Assembly: GCA_963922595.1 (NCBI GenBank)
Contig: CAWUIM010000043.1
Coordinates: 1-27,240, forward strand
Source: JAJFFW01 sp963922595
GTDB lineage: Bacteria > Pseudomonadota > Alphaproteobacteria > Caulobacterales > Parvularculaceae
DNA: 27,240 nt
Direction: 5' to 3'
Under the pieces are notes generated by a model. It worked only from the letters and a program-made list of their open reading frames with translations, ran no database searches and was not told where the DNA came from. Below are positions 17,701 to 25,564 of the stretch, piece by piece (position 1 is the stretch's first letter; each line of letters opens with the position of its first letter). Made by a program: the position numbers and the translations under genes.

Positions 17701-17730
17701 ACGCGAGCGCCGTTCCGGCGCTCGCGTTTT
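17701..17730 (+). terminator. Strong intrinsic terminator after the lipoprotein gene
   Basis: ACGCGAGCGCCG (17701-17712) pairs without mismatch with CGGCGCTCGCGT (17716-17727) across a TTC loop, followed by more Ts to 17730 and a T-rich stretch. It ends the lipoprotein transcript and isolates the downstream three-gene unit starting at 17790. Confidence 0.9.
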
Positions 17731-17789
17731 GACATTTTGGGACAAGCTCGGCAGGAAAGGGCTAAGCATATTCTGAGAGTGAGCGCGTA

Positions 17790-18404
17790 ATGCACACGTC
17801 GTTGATGATTATTGATGATTTCCTCGATAACGCGGAGGAATTCCGGAAAATGGCGTTGGGTCTGGAATACCCGACCCTCGAAACAAAAACTGCGTATCCA
17901 GGCCGTAACTCACTTCAACGGGTGCAGATACCGGGCCTTGACGAACAAGTATCTCGCCTATTGCATGTGCGATTACGCCCGAAGCAAGGGTCGGGTCATG
18001 CGCGCTTTCGAATCACGCTCGCAAATGACAGCGGCATTGCTGACGTTCACATGGACGACAGCCATTGGTCGGGGATTTACTATCTGTCGAAAACCGAAAA
18101 TTGCGCCGGCGGCACTGAATTTTTTCGGCATAAGCCAACGGGCACGGATCGCGCGCTTAACGAGCCGTCTGACATCGAACAACTTGGCGTCAAAACGCAA
18201 CAAGAAGCAAATCAAATCTTCAATGATATTTTGTTGAATGATAGTAACGATAGATCGCAATGGGAAAAGATTATGGAAGTGCCCATGCGGTTTAACCGGC
18301 TGATTCTTTTCCGGCCGTGGCTTTGGCATACCGCTGGTCCCGGATTCGGAGACAGAATTGAAAATGGGCGTCTCGTCTACCTTCTATTCTTCGAAGAGTA
18401 CTGA
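17790..18404 (+). CDS. DUF6445 family, 2-oxoglutarate/Fe(II) oxygenase-like protein
   Basis: A 204-residue soluble protein. The core reads ADVHMDDSHWSGIYYLS, then CAGGTEFFRHK, and FNRLILFRPWLWHTAGPGFG followed by NGRLVYLLFFEEY. This gives a possible metal facial triad H87-x-D89 and H180, with R194 placed as the 2-oxoglutarate-binding Arg of the 2OG/Fe(II) dioxygenase superfamily. The length and the FLDNAEEFRKMALGLEYP start match the DUF6445 group, which in several alphaproteobacteria lies near tryptophan halogenase and TonB-receptor genes. The substrate is unknown. It is the first gene of a tight unit: the nitrilase starts 3 bases after its stop. The ribosome site is weak; an internal ATG six codons in is possible. 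Confidence 0.8.
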   Translation: MHTSLMIIDDFLDNAEEFRKMALGLEYPTLETKTAYPGRNSLQRVQIPGLDEQVSRLLHVRLRPKQGSGHARFRITLANDSGIADVHMDDSHWSGIYYLSKTENCAGGTEFFRHKPTGTDRALNEPSDIEQLGVKTQQEANQIFNDILLNDSNDRSQWEKIMEVPMRFNRLILFRPWLWHTAGPGFGDRIENGRLVYLLFFEEY

Positions 18405-18407
18405 TCC

Positions 18408-19334
18408 TTGAAAGCCGCAGTCATTCAGGCGGGTGGGTTGCTTTTCGATTCGCCGTCGACGCTCGCCAAGATGCGGGTTCTGGCGGCTGAGGCGGCGAAG
18501 GCGGGCGCAAATCTCGCCGTCTTTCCGGAAGCGTTTATTGGCGGGTATCCCAAGGGACACCATTTCGGCGCGCCCGTGGGCTCACGCTCGTCAGAGGGGC
18601 GCGAGATGTTCCGCCGCTATTTTGACAACGCCATCGTTGTTCCGGGACCTGAGACCGAAATAATGAGCGCCATCGCGAAAGAATGCGCCATGGATGTTGT
18701 CGTAGGCGTGATTGAGCGCGCCGGCGACGCAGAAGGATCGGGCACGCTCTATTGCACCGCGCTTTGTTTTTCCGCTCACGGCGCATTGCTCGGCAAACGC
18801 CGCAAACTAATGCCCACGGCTGCGGAGCGTCTCATCTGGGGCTTCGGCGATGGATCAACAATTGAAGCTTTCGACGGCGCTTGCGGCCGGATCGGCGCGG
18901 TAATCTGTTGGGAAAATTACATGCCGATGCTGCGCATGAGCCAATATGCGCAAGGCGTTCAATTCTATTGCGCGCCGACAGTGGACGATCGCGAAAACTG
19001 GATTTCGGCGATGCGCACCATTGCGCTCGAAGGACGATGTTTCGTGCTGTCAGCCTGTCAGTATATGGAACGCAAGGACGCGCCGGCGGACTTTCAGCCC
19101 GTTCAGGGCGATGCGCCAGATACTGTCCTGATTAACGGCGGCAGTGTTATTGTTTCGCCATTGGGTGAGATCTTAGTGGGGCCAGTTTATGGTGACGAGC
19201 GTATCCTGATGGCGACGCTTGATCTCGACGATATCGCGCGGGGTAAAATGGATTTTGATGTCGCCGGCCATTATGCGCGGAGCGATGTTTTCACCTTGAC
19301 TGCCAATCGTAAAAAGCAATCGCCGGTGCAATAG
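18408..19334 (+). CDS. Nitrilase (carbon-nitrogen hydrolase family)
   Basis: A 308-residue enzyme predicted to hydrolyse a nitrile to a carboxylate and ammonia in the cytoplasm. The catalytic triad is complete: E41 in FPEAFIGGYPKG, K133 in GKRRKLMPTAAERLIWGFG, and C167 in GAVICWENYMPM. The triad contexts are those of branch 1 true nitrilases, not amidases or biotinidases. The start is TTG at 18408, 3 bases after the preceding stop, with GAAGAG inside the previous gene as a likely ribosome site; no ATG gives the full N-terminal strand. The glycosyltransferase starts 4 bases downstream. The natural substrate is unknown, and the oxygenase-like neighbour raises the possibility that the nitrile is made locally. 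Confidence 0.93.
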   Translation: MKAAVIQAGGLLFDSPSTLAKMRVLAAEAAKAGANLAVFPEAFIGGYPKGHHFGAPVGSRSSEGREMFRRYFDNAIVVPGPETEIMSAIAKECAMDVVVGVIERAGDAEGSGTLYCTALCFSAHGALLGKRRKLMPTAAERLIWGFGDGSTIEAFDGACGRIGAVICWENYMPMLRMSQYAQGVQFYCAPTVDDRENWISAMRTIALEGRCFVLSACQYMERKDAPADFQPVQGDAPDTVLINGGSVIVSPLGEILVGPVYGDERILMATLDLDDIARGKMDFDVAGHYARSDVFTLTANRKKQSPVQ

Positions 19335-19338
19335 CGCG

Positions 19339-20331
19339 ATGGCCTCGCCGCGTGTCTCCGTCATCATCGTCAATTATAATTCGGGCGCGCGCCTTGCGAA
19401 GTGTTTGGACCATCTCGCGGCGCAAGTCGTCGAGGATTTTGAAACGATCATTATCGACAACGCGTCAACTGATGACTCGTTGGATGCTGCACGCGTCCAC
19501 AGTCTTGCTCCGATGATTGTCGAAGCGAAGGAAAATCTCGGCTTTGCAAAGGCGAACAATCAGGCCGCGGATTTGGCGCGCGGCGCATGGCTCGCGTTTT
19601 TGAACCCGGACGCTTACGCCGAGCCGGACTGGCTGGAAACCATGCTGGCGGCGATTGAGGCGTATCCCCATGTTGATGCGTTTGGGTCGAAACAGATTGA
19701 CGCCCTTAACCCTGAAAAAGCGGACGGACTGGGCGACGTATGCCACGCGCTCGGGTTGGTCTATCGCGGCGGTTTCGGGGCGCCGCCAGATAGCGTCACA
19801 CAGGATGGTCTTTGTTTTTCGCCGTGCGCCGCCGCTGCATTTTATCGCCGAGAGACATTTTTGGTGCTCGGCGGTTTCGACGAAAGCTTTTTCTGTTACG
19901 GGGAAGACGTCGATCTTGGGTTCCGTCTGCGGTTACAGGGCGGACGCTGCGTGCAAGTCGTCGACGCAATTGTTCGCCATGAAGGATCCGGCGTCACTGG
20001 CCGGTACAGCGATTTCTCCGTGTACCACGGCAACAGGAATCGCATTTGGCTCTATTATAAGAACCTGCCGATTACGCTGCTTATTTTTCTTTCGCCGCTG
20101 CACCTCGTCGTCAACAGCGCAATGGTCCTGCGCGCCTTTGCGGCCGGATACGGCGGCGCATATTGGCGCGGTCTGTGGGATGGCTATTTGGGGACGGCGA
20201 CCTTGGGCCCTACGCGCCGCGATATCCAGAAGGCGCGCAAAGCCTCCACATGGTCGATCGCAAAAGCGCTCACATGGTCACCCGTCAAGATGTTGAGGCG
20301 AGGCGCAGACTTGCGCGCTATCGAGCCTTAG
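19339..20331 (+). CDS. Glycosyltransferase family 2 (rhamnosyltransferase-like)
   Basis: A 330-residue GT-A enzyme. SVIIVNYNSGARLAKCLDHL and FETIIIDNASTDDS form the nucleotide-sugar site, NLGFAKANNQAADLARG and AFLNPDAYAEPDW (metal-binding region around D91) follow, and GGFDESFFCYGEDVDLGFRL carries the acceptor-side catalytic acids. This arrangement is common in WbbL-type rhamnosyltransferases. A hydrophobic segment about 232-255 (LPITLLIFLSPLHLVV) suggests membrane association. It likely transfers a sugar onto a lipid-linked or surface glycan; the convergent rml genes make dTDP-rhamnose a good candidate donor. It is the last of three tightly spaced genes and its stop overlaps that of rmlA by four bases. 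Confidence 0.9.
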   Translation: MASPRVSVIIVNYNSGARLAKCLDHLAAQVVEDFETIIIDNASTDDSLDAARVHSLAPMIVEAKENLGFAKANNQAADLARGAWLAFLNPDAYAEPDWLETMLAAIEAYPHVDAFGSKQIDALNPEKADGLGDVCHALGLVYRGGFGAPPDSVTQDGLCFSPCAAAAFYRRETFLVLGGFDESFFCYGEDVDLGFRLRLQGGRCVQVVDAIVRHEGSGVTGRYSDFSVYHGNRNRIWLYYKNLPITLLIFLSPLHLVVNSAMVLRAFAAGYGGAYWRGLWDGYLGTATLGPTRRDIQKARKASTWSIAKALTWSPVKMLRRGADLRAIEP

Positions 20332-21194
20332 CCCGCGGCGATGCTTAAGAGATATCGTCCGTATTGATTTTTCTTCAGCGGTTCGGCGAGGCGGCGCAGT
20401 TGATCGCGGTCAATGAAACCGTTGCGATAAGCGATCTCTTCGGGGCAGGCGATCTTCATGCCTTGCCTCGTTTCAATCGTTTGAACGAAGTGCGCCGCTT
20501 CCAACAAAGATTCATGCGTGCCCGTGTCGAGCCACGCATAACCGCGTCCCAGAATTTGCGCTCTTAAATGACCGTCATGCATATACATTTCGTTGAGCGC
20601 GGTAATCTCCAGCTCGCCGCGCTCAGAGGGCTTAACCTCTTTGGCGCGCGCCACAACGGTTTCGTCGTAAAAATATAGACCGGTCGCCGCATAGTTTGAT
20701 TTTGGCTGGGTTGGCTTTTCTTCAATACTGGAGACGGCGCCGCTGTCGTCAAAGGCGACAACGCCATAGCGCTCCGGGTCCGTCACTTGATAGGCGAATA
20801 TCTCAGCGCCGGTCTTCAACGAGGCTGCTTCTTCAAGCTTTTCGGTGAGGCCGTGGCCGAAGAATATGTTGTCGCCAAGCACCAGCGCGCATTTATCGCC
20901 GGCGATGAAGTCTTCTCCAATGATAAAGGCCTGAGCGAGCCCATCGGGCGAGGGCTGCACTTCGTAGGAGAAGTTTACGCCCCATTCCGCCCCATCGCCG
21001 AGCAGCCGTTGGAACGACGCCTGATCCTCCGGCGTCGTGATTACAAGAATGTCCCTGATTCCGGCCAGCATGAGAACGCTGATTGGATAATAAACCATCG
21101 GCTTGTCGTAGACCGGGGTCAGCTGTTTCGAAACGCCGCGCGTCACAGGATAGAGGCGCGTGCCCGATCCGCCAGCGAGAACAATACCTTTCAT
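20328..21194 (-). CDS. rmlA: Glucose-1-phosphate thymidylyltransferase RmlA
   Basis: First step of dTDP-L-rhamnose synthesis: dTTP plus glucose-1-phosphate gives dTDP-glucose. The 288-residue protein starts MKGIVLAGGSGTRLYPVT, with the pyrophosphorylase loop, continues SKQLTPVYDKPMVYYPIS (sugar-phosphate Lys), GLAQAFIIGEDF, LVLGDNIFFG, VEEKP-like SSIEEKPTQPKSNYAATGLY and GRGYAWLDTGTHESLL. Start 21194 is set by AAGGAT upstream (complement of 21203-21208) and by the family N-terminus; a longer frame to 21299 only overlaps rmlD. It lies 11 bases after rmlD and is the last gene of the operon; it converges on the glycosyltransferase. Confidence 0.96.
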   Translation of the reverse strand: MKGIVLAGGSGTRLYPVTRGVSKQLTPVYDKPMVYYPISVLMLAGIRDILVITTPEDQASFQRLLGDGAEWGVNFSYEVQPSPDGLAQAFIIGEDFIAGDKCALVLGDNIFFGHGLTEKLEEAASLKTGAEIFAYQVTDPERYGVVAFDDSGAVSSIEEKPTQPKSNYAATGLYFYDETVVARAKEVKPSERGELEITALNEMYMHDGHLRAQILGRGYAWLDTGTHESLLEAAHFVQTIETRQGMKIACPEEIAYRNGFIDRDQLRRLAEPLKKNQYGRYLLSIAAG

Positions 21195-21205
21195 GTGACG
21201 ATCCT

Positions 21206-22081
21206 TTAGCTTGTCTCTTGCAACGCGCCGATAAGATCGGGCAGGCCAGCGCGCCAGTCCGGCTGCTCTATGCCGAAATCGCGAAGAATTCTTGAACAAT
21301 CGAGCACTGTGTATAGCGGTCTTTTGGCCTGTGTTTCAAAGGCGCTTGTCGGAATTTTTGTGATTTTCACGTCGGCCCCGGCTGCGTCGAAAATCGCCTG
21401 CGCAAAGCCCGCCCAACTGACCGCTGGCGCGCCTTGGAAATGATAAACGCCCCCCATCGCCTCCTTGCGCGTTGCGCTATTCGATTTAGCTGTGGCAATC
21501 GTCAAAGCCGCTTCCGCGATCGCTGACGCTGGCGTCGGACCACCCACCTGATCATCGACAATGGTCAATGTCTCGCGTTCGGATGAAAGGCGTAACATCG
21601 TTTTGACAAAATTCTTACCGTAAGCGGAATAAACCCACGAGGTGCGCAGGATAAGCGACGATGGATTCGCCGCAAGCGCCAGTGTTTCGCCATTTAACTT
21701 GCTGCGGCCGTAGGCGTTGAGCGGCCCTGCGGGGCTCGTCTCTTTCAAAGGTGCGCCCCCGGCGCCGTCGAAAACATAATCGGTGGAAATATGGACGAAT
21801 GCTGCGCCATAGTCTTTCGCCGCAAGCGCCATTTCTTTTACGGCGCCGGCGTTGATGCGATCAGCCGCCGCGAGATCGTTTTCAGCGCTGTCGACATTTG
21901 TATAGGCGGCGGCGTTAATGATCGCTTTCGGGCGAACGCGCGCAATTTGTTCGCGCGCCGCACCGGCGTTCATCAAATCGGCGTCGGCGCGGCCAATAGC
22001 GATGAGTTCGTCATCGCCATGCGCGCGCGCGCGGACCTCGCGGCCCACCTGGCCGTCAGCGCCGAAGAGAAGAATGCGCAT
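21206..22081 (-). CDS. rmlD: dTDP-4-dehydrorhamnose reductase RmlD
   Basis: Last step of dTDP-L-rhamnose synthesis, an NAD(P)H-dependent reduction. The 291-residue SDR-fold protein shows the nucleotide-binding LLFGADGQVGREV (residues 4-16), INAAAYTNVDSAENDLAAA, HISTDYVFDGAGG and the catalytic YGRSK (YxxxK), then RTSWVYSAYGKNFVKTM and VDDQVGGPTPA. These are family hallmarks that separate RmlD from RmlB. The gene starts 14 bases after rmlB. The order on the minus strand is rmlB-rmlD-rmlA, with no rmlC epimerase gene between or beside them. Confidence 0.96.
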   Translation of the reverse strand: MRILLFGADGQVGREVRARAHGDDELIAIGRADADLMNAGAAREQIARVRPKAIINAAAYTNVDSAENDLAAADRINAGAVKEMALAAKDYGAAFVHISTDYVFDGAGGAPLKETSPAGPLNAYGRSKLNGETLALAANPSSLILRTSWVYSAYGKNFVKTMLRLSSERETLTIVDDQVGGPTPASAIAEAALTIATAKSNSATRKEAMGGVYHFQGAPAVSWAGFAQAIFDAAGADVKITKIPTSAFETQAKRPLYTVLDCSRILRDFGIEQPDWRAGLPDLIGALQETS

Positions 22082-22095
22082 AAGTCGCCGAGCCT

Positions 22096-23148
22096 TCAGG
22101 TGGCGGCGTGAAGGCCCTGGCGCGCGCTGTCGTCAAAGCCGCCCGCCCGGATCGCCTCCCACCATTCCTTATTAGCGAGATACCAGTCCACTGTTTCCGC
22201 CATGCCCGCTTCAATTGTATGGGCTGGCCGCCAGCCCAATTCTCGCTCAATCTTGGAGCAGTCGATGGCGTAGCGTGCGTCATGGCCTGGCCGGTCGGCC
22301 ACAAACTCAATCAACGACTCATGCGGACGCGAAGACGCTTCCGGCAGGCGCTCGTCGAGAAGGGCGCAAACCATTTTTACCAGCTCAAGATTACTGCGCT
22401 CCGCGCGGCCGCCGATATTGTAAGTCTCGCCGACAACGCCCTTCTCCGCCACCAGCAGCAAGGCGTCGGCGTGGTCGCCCACATGCAGCCAATCGCGCAC
22501 ATTATCGCCTTTGCCATAGATCGGGATCGTGCGCCCTTCCAGCGCAGAAATAATCACCACAGGGATCAGTTTTTCGGGAAATTGGTACGGGCCATAATTA
22601 TTCGAGCAGTTGGTGACGACAACCGGCGCCTTAAATGTTTCGCCCCAGGCGCGCGCCAGCATGTCGGATGACGCTTTCGACGCCGAGTAAGGGGAGTTTG
22701 GCTGATAGGGCGAGGTCTCCGTGAAGGCGCCGGTCGGGCCGAGCGATCCGTACACCTCATCGGTCGACACATGGTGAAAACGAAAATCAGCAGGCGCGCC
22801 CTCGCTCACATAGCGCCGCGCCGCCTCAAGGAGCGTGAACGTGCCGACAATGTTCGTTTCGATGAAGTCTTTCGGACCGTCGATAGACCGGTCCACATGG
22901 CTCTCCGCCGCGAGGTGCATCACCGTGTCGGGCTTGAAATCCTTAAACAGCGCCTGCATCGCGTCGGCGTCGCAAATGTCGCGTTGCTCAAAGGCGTAAT
23001 CGCGATGCGCCGCCACAGACGCCACATTGTCGAGATTGGCCGCATAGGTGAGCTTGTCCACATTCAGGACCTGGTGGCCCGCGCCAATAGCCTGCCGCAC
23101 GACTGCTGACCCAATGAAACCGGCGCCGCCGGTGACAAGCAATCTCAT
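22096..23148 (-). CDS. rmlB: dTDP-glucose 4,6-dehydratase RmlB
   Basis: Second step of dTDP-L-rhamnose synthesis: NAD-dependent conversion of dTDP-glucose to the 4-keto-6-deoxy sugar. The 350-residue extended SDR protein begins MRLLVTGGAGFIGSAVVRQA and has HLAAESHVDRSIDGP, the catalytic STDEVYGS, the active-site PYSASKASSDMLARA, NCSNNYGPYQFPEKLIP, VRDWLHVGDHADAL and ETYNIGG. Start 23148 is chosen because GAGAGGG precedes it and the family begins with this Rossmann strand; a frame five codons longer exists. It is the promoter-proximal gene of the rml operon. The region 23149-23248 should carry its promoter, which I could not define. Confidence 0.97.
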   Translation of the reverse strand: MRLLVTGGAGFIGSAVVRQAIGAGHQVLNVDKLTYAANLDNVASVAAHRDYAFEQRDICDADAMQALFKDFKPDTVMHLAAESHVDRSIDGPKDFIETNIVGTFTLLEAARRYVSEGAPADFRFHHVSTDEVYGSLGPTGAFTETSPYQPNSPYSASKASSDMLARAWGETFKAPVVVTNCSNNYGPYQFPEKLIPVVIISALEGRTIPIYGKGDNVRDWLHVGDHADALLLVAEKGVVGETYNIGGRAERSNLELVKMVCALLDERLPEASSRPHESLIEFVADRPGHDARYAIDCSKIERELGWRPAHTIEAGMAETVDWYLANKEWWEAIRAGGFDDSARQGLHAAT

Positions 23149-23482
23149 GAACCCTCTCCGCATCTTCGCGTTTCGCTACCGCGCATAGGCGCTTCACGCT
23201 CTTGGAGCAAGAAGAGGGCCGTATCATGGCCATGCGAGGAGGAGCTACATGGCGTTAACAGCAATAAATGCGCTTATTCCGAGGAGCGCCCTTCTCATGA
23301 AAATCGCCGGGGTTCATGGTGGAGCCACCCGATCAAAGATCGAATCTTAAATCCCGAGGCAAGGCGCGGTTCGGTAACCTCGTTGAGCTGCGTTGGCTTC
23401 GCGAACGGTCTCAGCTCGTGGGTTGTGGAGCCCCACAGCCAACCATTAAACCGAGGTGAAACCGGTTCGAGCTTGCGAGAAC
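23149..23482. other. Gap between rmlB and tRNA-Ala with repeats and a possible short frame
   Basis: This stretch of 334 bases holds no established gene. It contains a 33-codon frame with a strong ribosome site, copies of the tRNA 3' end, and several nested inverted repeats: CGATC-AAA-GATCG near 23329, GGTTCGGTAACC near 23369, GAGCTG with CAGCTC around 23384-23417, and TGTGG-AGCC-CCACA near 23425. The density of short repeats differs from the rest of the window and suggests a scar of past recombination next to the tRNA. Confidence 0.5.
23249..23350 (+). CDS. Possible short protein or truncated gene start (33 codons)
   Basis: ATG at 23249 is preceded by a perfect AGGAGG (23237-23242) at the ideal distance of 6 bases, one of the best ribosome sites in the window. 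The frame reads MALTAINALIPRSALLMKIA and continues for 13 more residues to TAA at 23348-23350, passing through a copy of the tRNA-Ala 3' end. The peptide has no recognised motif. It could be a small protein, a leader peptide, or the 5' remnant of a gene cut by a recombination event at the repeat. It is divergent from rmlB. Confidence 0.3.
   Translation: MALTAINALIPRSALLMKIAGVHGGATRSKIES

Positions 23483-23492
<10 letters not shown>
23317..23492. repeat. Repeated copies of the tRNA-Ala 3' end
   Basis: TGGTGGAGCC, the complement of the tRNA acceptor end with discriminator and CCA, occurs at 23483-23492 in the gene itself and exactly again at 23317-23326. A copy with one mismatch, TTGTGGAGCC, is at 23423-23432. 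All share one orientation, spaced 106 and 60 bases. tRNA 3' ends are common integration sites and also give rise to tandem tail repeats, so these may be remnants of attachment sites. The repeats are short, so chance is not excluded. Confidence 0.4.
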
Positions 23493-23558
<66 letters not shown>

Positions 23559-23619
23559 TGAGTATTTACGGACGCGGAACCTAGCGGCGGCGTTCAACCG
23601 GCGCAAGGTCCCCTCGCGG

Positions 23620-24069
23620 TTAATTGTCGTCGTCGCCGTCTTTGCTGACGACGATACCCGCCACGTCGTCATCATCGTCATCATCGACGAGGAGGGAATT
23701 ATCGCTCTCGTCGTCATCGTCATCACCGAGGTCGACATCTTCGAATTCCGCAAGCGACTTGTCGATATCGTCATCGCCGCCGTCATCATCATCGTCAGAT
23801 TCTTCATCCAATGCGGCTTTACGCGTGCTCGTCGCCGCCTTGTTTTCCTGATCGGCGTCCTCCAGCGAGGTTTCCGCCTCGGGCTTGGCGTCTTCTTCTT
23901 TTTCCTCGGCCGGCTCGTCAGGCGCGCGCGTCTTGCGCGGCTTTAATAGCGCCTCCGGAATAAAGTCATGTTCGCATTTCGGGCAATGCGCCGGCTCTTT
24001 GTTGAGATCGTAAAAACGGGCGCCGCATTCAGGGCAGTCGCGTTTTACGCCGAGTTCTTGTTTCGACAT
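23620..24069 (-). CDS. TIGR02300 (FYDLNK) zinc-ribbon protein with poly-Asp tail
   Basis: A 149-residue protein of an alphaproteobacterial family of unknown function. The conserved part is the first 40 residues: LGVKRDCPECGARFYDLNK and then CPKCEHDF, a zinc ribbon with C12, C15, C29 and C32, containing the FYDLNK signature. The remainder is disordered, Lys/Pro/Glu-rich and then dominated by Asp runs of up to seven residues, encoded by monotonous GAT/GAC repeats. ATG 24069 is chosen because the family begins MSKQELG; the longer frame to 24177 lies over the divergent aroA upstream region. It is divergent from aroA with 110 bases between them. Confidence 0.92.
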   Translation of the reverse strand: MSKQELGVKRDCPECGARFYDLNKEPAHCPKCEHDFIPEALLKPRKTRAPDEPAEEKEEDAKPEAETSLEDADQENKAATSTRKAALDEESDDDDDGGDDDIDKSLAEFEDVDLGDDDDDESDNSLLVDDDDDDDVAGIVVSKDGDDDN

Positions 24070-24179
24070 TTGCGTTGGAGGTCCTCGACAAGGGGTGGGA
24101 AACTTGAAAAGCCACGTGTTGCCAGAGTGCAGCGGCGCTGTCAAAACCGAAAGCGCGAAAGAGAAAGCGTCTGACATCG

Positions 24180-25517
24180 ATGGATAAGAGCCCCGCCCCG
24201 CAATCGCCCGCCGCTGATGCGATCAGCGCCGCGCCCTCAGCCGGTCTGACGGGGGATGTGAGAGCGCCGGGCGACAAATCGATTTCCCATCGCGCGCTGG
24301 TTCTGGGGGCGCTTGCCGAGGGTGAGACCCGTATTACTGGGCTCCTCACCGGCGACGATGTTTTGCGAACGGCGGCGGCGATGCGCGCCCTTGGCGCACA
24401 GGTGGAGCGCGAGGGCGATGTCTGGCGCGTTGCAGGCGAACCGTGGCGGTCTCCGGAAAAGGCGCTCTATTTCGGCAATGCGGGGACGGGCGCGCGTCTT
24501 GTCATGGGCGCCGTCGCGGGCGCTGGCGTTGGGGCGGCCTTCGACGGGGACGCAAGCTTGCGCGGGCGTCCCATGGGAAGAATTCTCGATCCGTTGCGCC
24601 AAATGGGTGCGGCCGCTGAGAGCAGTGAAGGCAAGCTCCCTTGTCGCCTCGAGGCGGCGGCCTTGAAAGGAATTGATTACACGCTGCCTAAGGCCTCGGC
24701 GCAGATCAAATCCGCTGTGCTGCTAGCGGGTCTGGGCGCGGAAGGCGAAACGATTGTCCGCGAGCCCGAGCCCTGCCGCGATCACACAGAACGGATGCTC
24801 GCGGCGTTTGGCGGGGAGATTAGCGTGAAGCCTTTAGAGACGGGGCGCGTCACGCGGCTGTCTGGCGGGCAAACGCTTAAAGGAACAGCAGTGGACGTGC
24901 CGGGCGATCCTTCGTCAGCGGCCTTTCTCGTGGCGGCGGCGCTCATAACCAAAAACTCGGACATCACGATACGGAATGTTCTGATGAACCCGCACCGCAC
25001 CGGCTTCTTTGAAACGGTCAAGGAGATGGGCGGGGAGCTAACGATCGACCAAGAGCGCGAGAGCGGCGGCGAGCGCGTCGCCGATCTCCGCGTGCGCTCA
25101 TCGCGGCTAAAGGGCGTTGCCGTGCCTGCGTCACGCGCGCCCTCCATGATCGATGAATATCCGATTTTATCCGTCCTCGCCGCATTCGCGGAAGGCGACA
25201 CTTATATGCCGGGCATATCGGAATTACGCGTCAAGGAAAGCGATCGCATTGCGGCTATGGAAAGCGGTTTGAAAGCATGCGGCGTTGAGGCTGAGAGCGG
25301 CGGTGACTGGTTGCGCGTGTTCGGGCGGGCGGGCGCGGTGAAAGGCGGAGCGAGCGTGGCCGCGCATCACGATCACCGCATCGCTATGAGCTTTCTGATC
25401 CTCGGGCTTGGCGCCGAAGACGCGGTCGCCACCGACAGCGCCTCGATGATCGCCACAAGTTTCCCCGGCTTTTCGGAAATCATGCGGGGCCTTGGTGCGC
25501 GCATCACGACACTGTAG
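24180..25517 (+). CDS. aroA: 3-phosphoshikimate 1-carboxyvinyltransferase (EPSP synthase), class II
   Basis: Sixth step of the shikimate pathway: joins phosphoenolpyruvate to shikimate-3-phosphate in the cytoplasm. The 445-residue protein has APGDKSISHRALVLGAL (from residue 29), GNAGTGARLVMG (from 99), the RGRPMGRILDPL segment, SAQIKSAVLLAGL, RDHTERML, VPGDPSSAAFLVAAAL, VLMNPHRTG, APSMIDEYPIL, ELRVKESDRIAAM and HHDHRIAMSFLILGL. GDKS, RDHTE and SAQIK place it in class II, the group of the Agrobacterium CP4 enzyme, but the Ala that makes CP4 glyphosate-tolerant is Gly here (G102). About 22 extra residues precede the conserved start. Only a weak ribosome site is seen. Confidence 0.97.
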   Translation: MDKSPAPQSPAADAISAAPSAGLTGDVRAPGDKSISHRALVLGALAEGETRITGLLTGDDVLRTAAAMRALGAQVEREGDVWRVAGEPWRSPEKALYFGNAGTGARLVMGAVAGAGVGAAFDGDASLRGRPMGRILDPLRQMGAAAESSEGKLPCRLEAAALKGIDYTLPKASAQIKSAVLLAGLGAEGETIVREPEPCRDHTERMLAAFGGEISVKPLETGRVTRLSGGQTLKGTAVDVPGDPSSAAFLVAAALITKNSDITIRNVLMNPHRTGFFETVKEMGGELTIDQERESGGERVADLRVRSSRLKGVAVPASRAPSMIDEYPILSVLAAFAEGDTYMPGISELRVKESDRIAAMESGLKACGVEAESGGDWLRVFGRAGAVKGGASVAAHHDHRIAMSFLILGLGAEDAVATDSASMIATSFPGFSEIMRGLGARITTL

Positions 25518-25564
25518 GCCTGTCGGCGCGTGACCGGTCTAACGCATCACAAGGGAAGCGTATT

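Noticed and set aside
17310..17795. Minus-strand frames over the acidic lipoprotein
   Set aside because: Low-complexity Ser/Ala or Arg/Pro/Gln text caused by the repetitive sense strand; no start signal.
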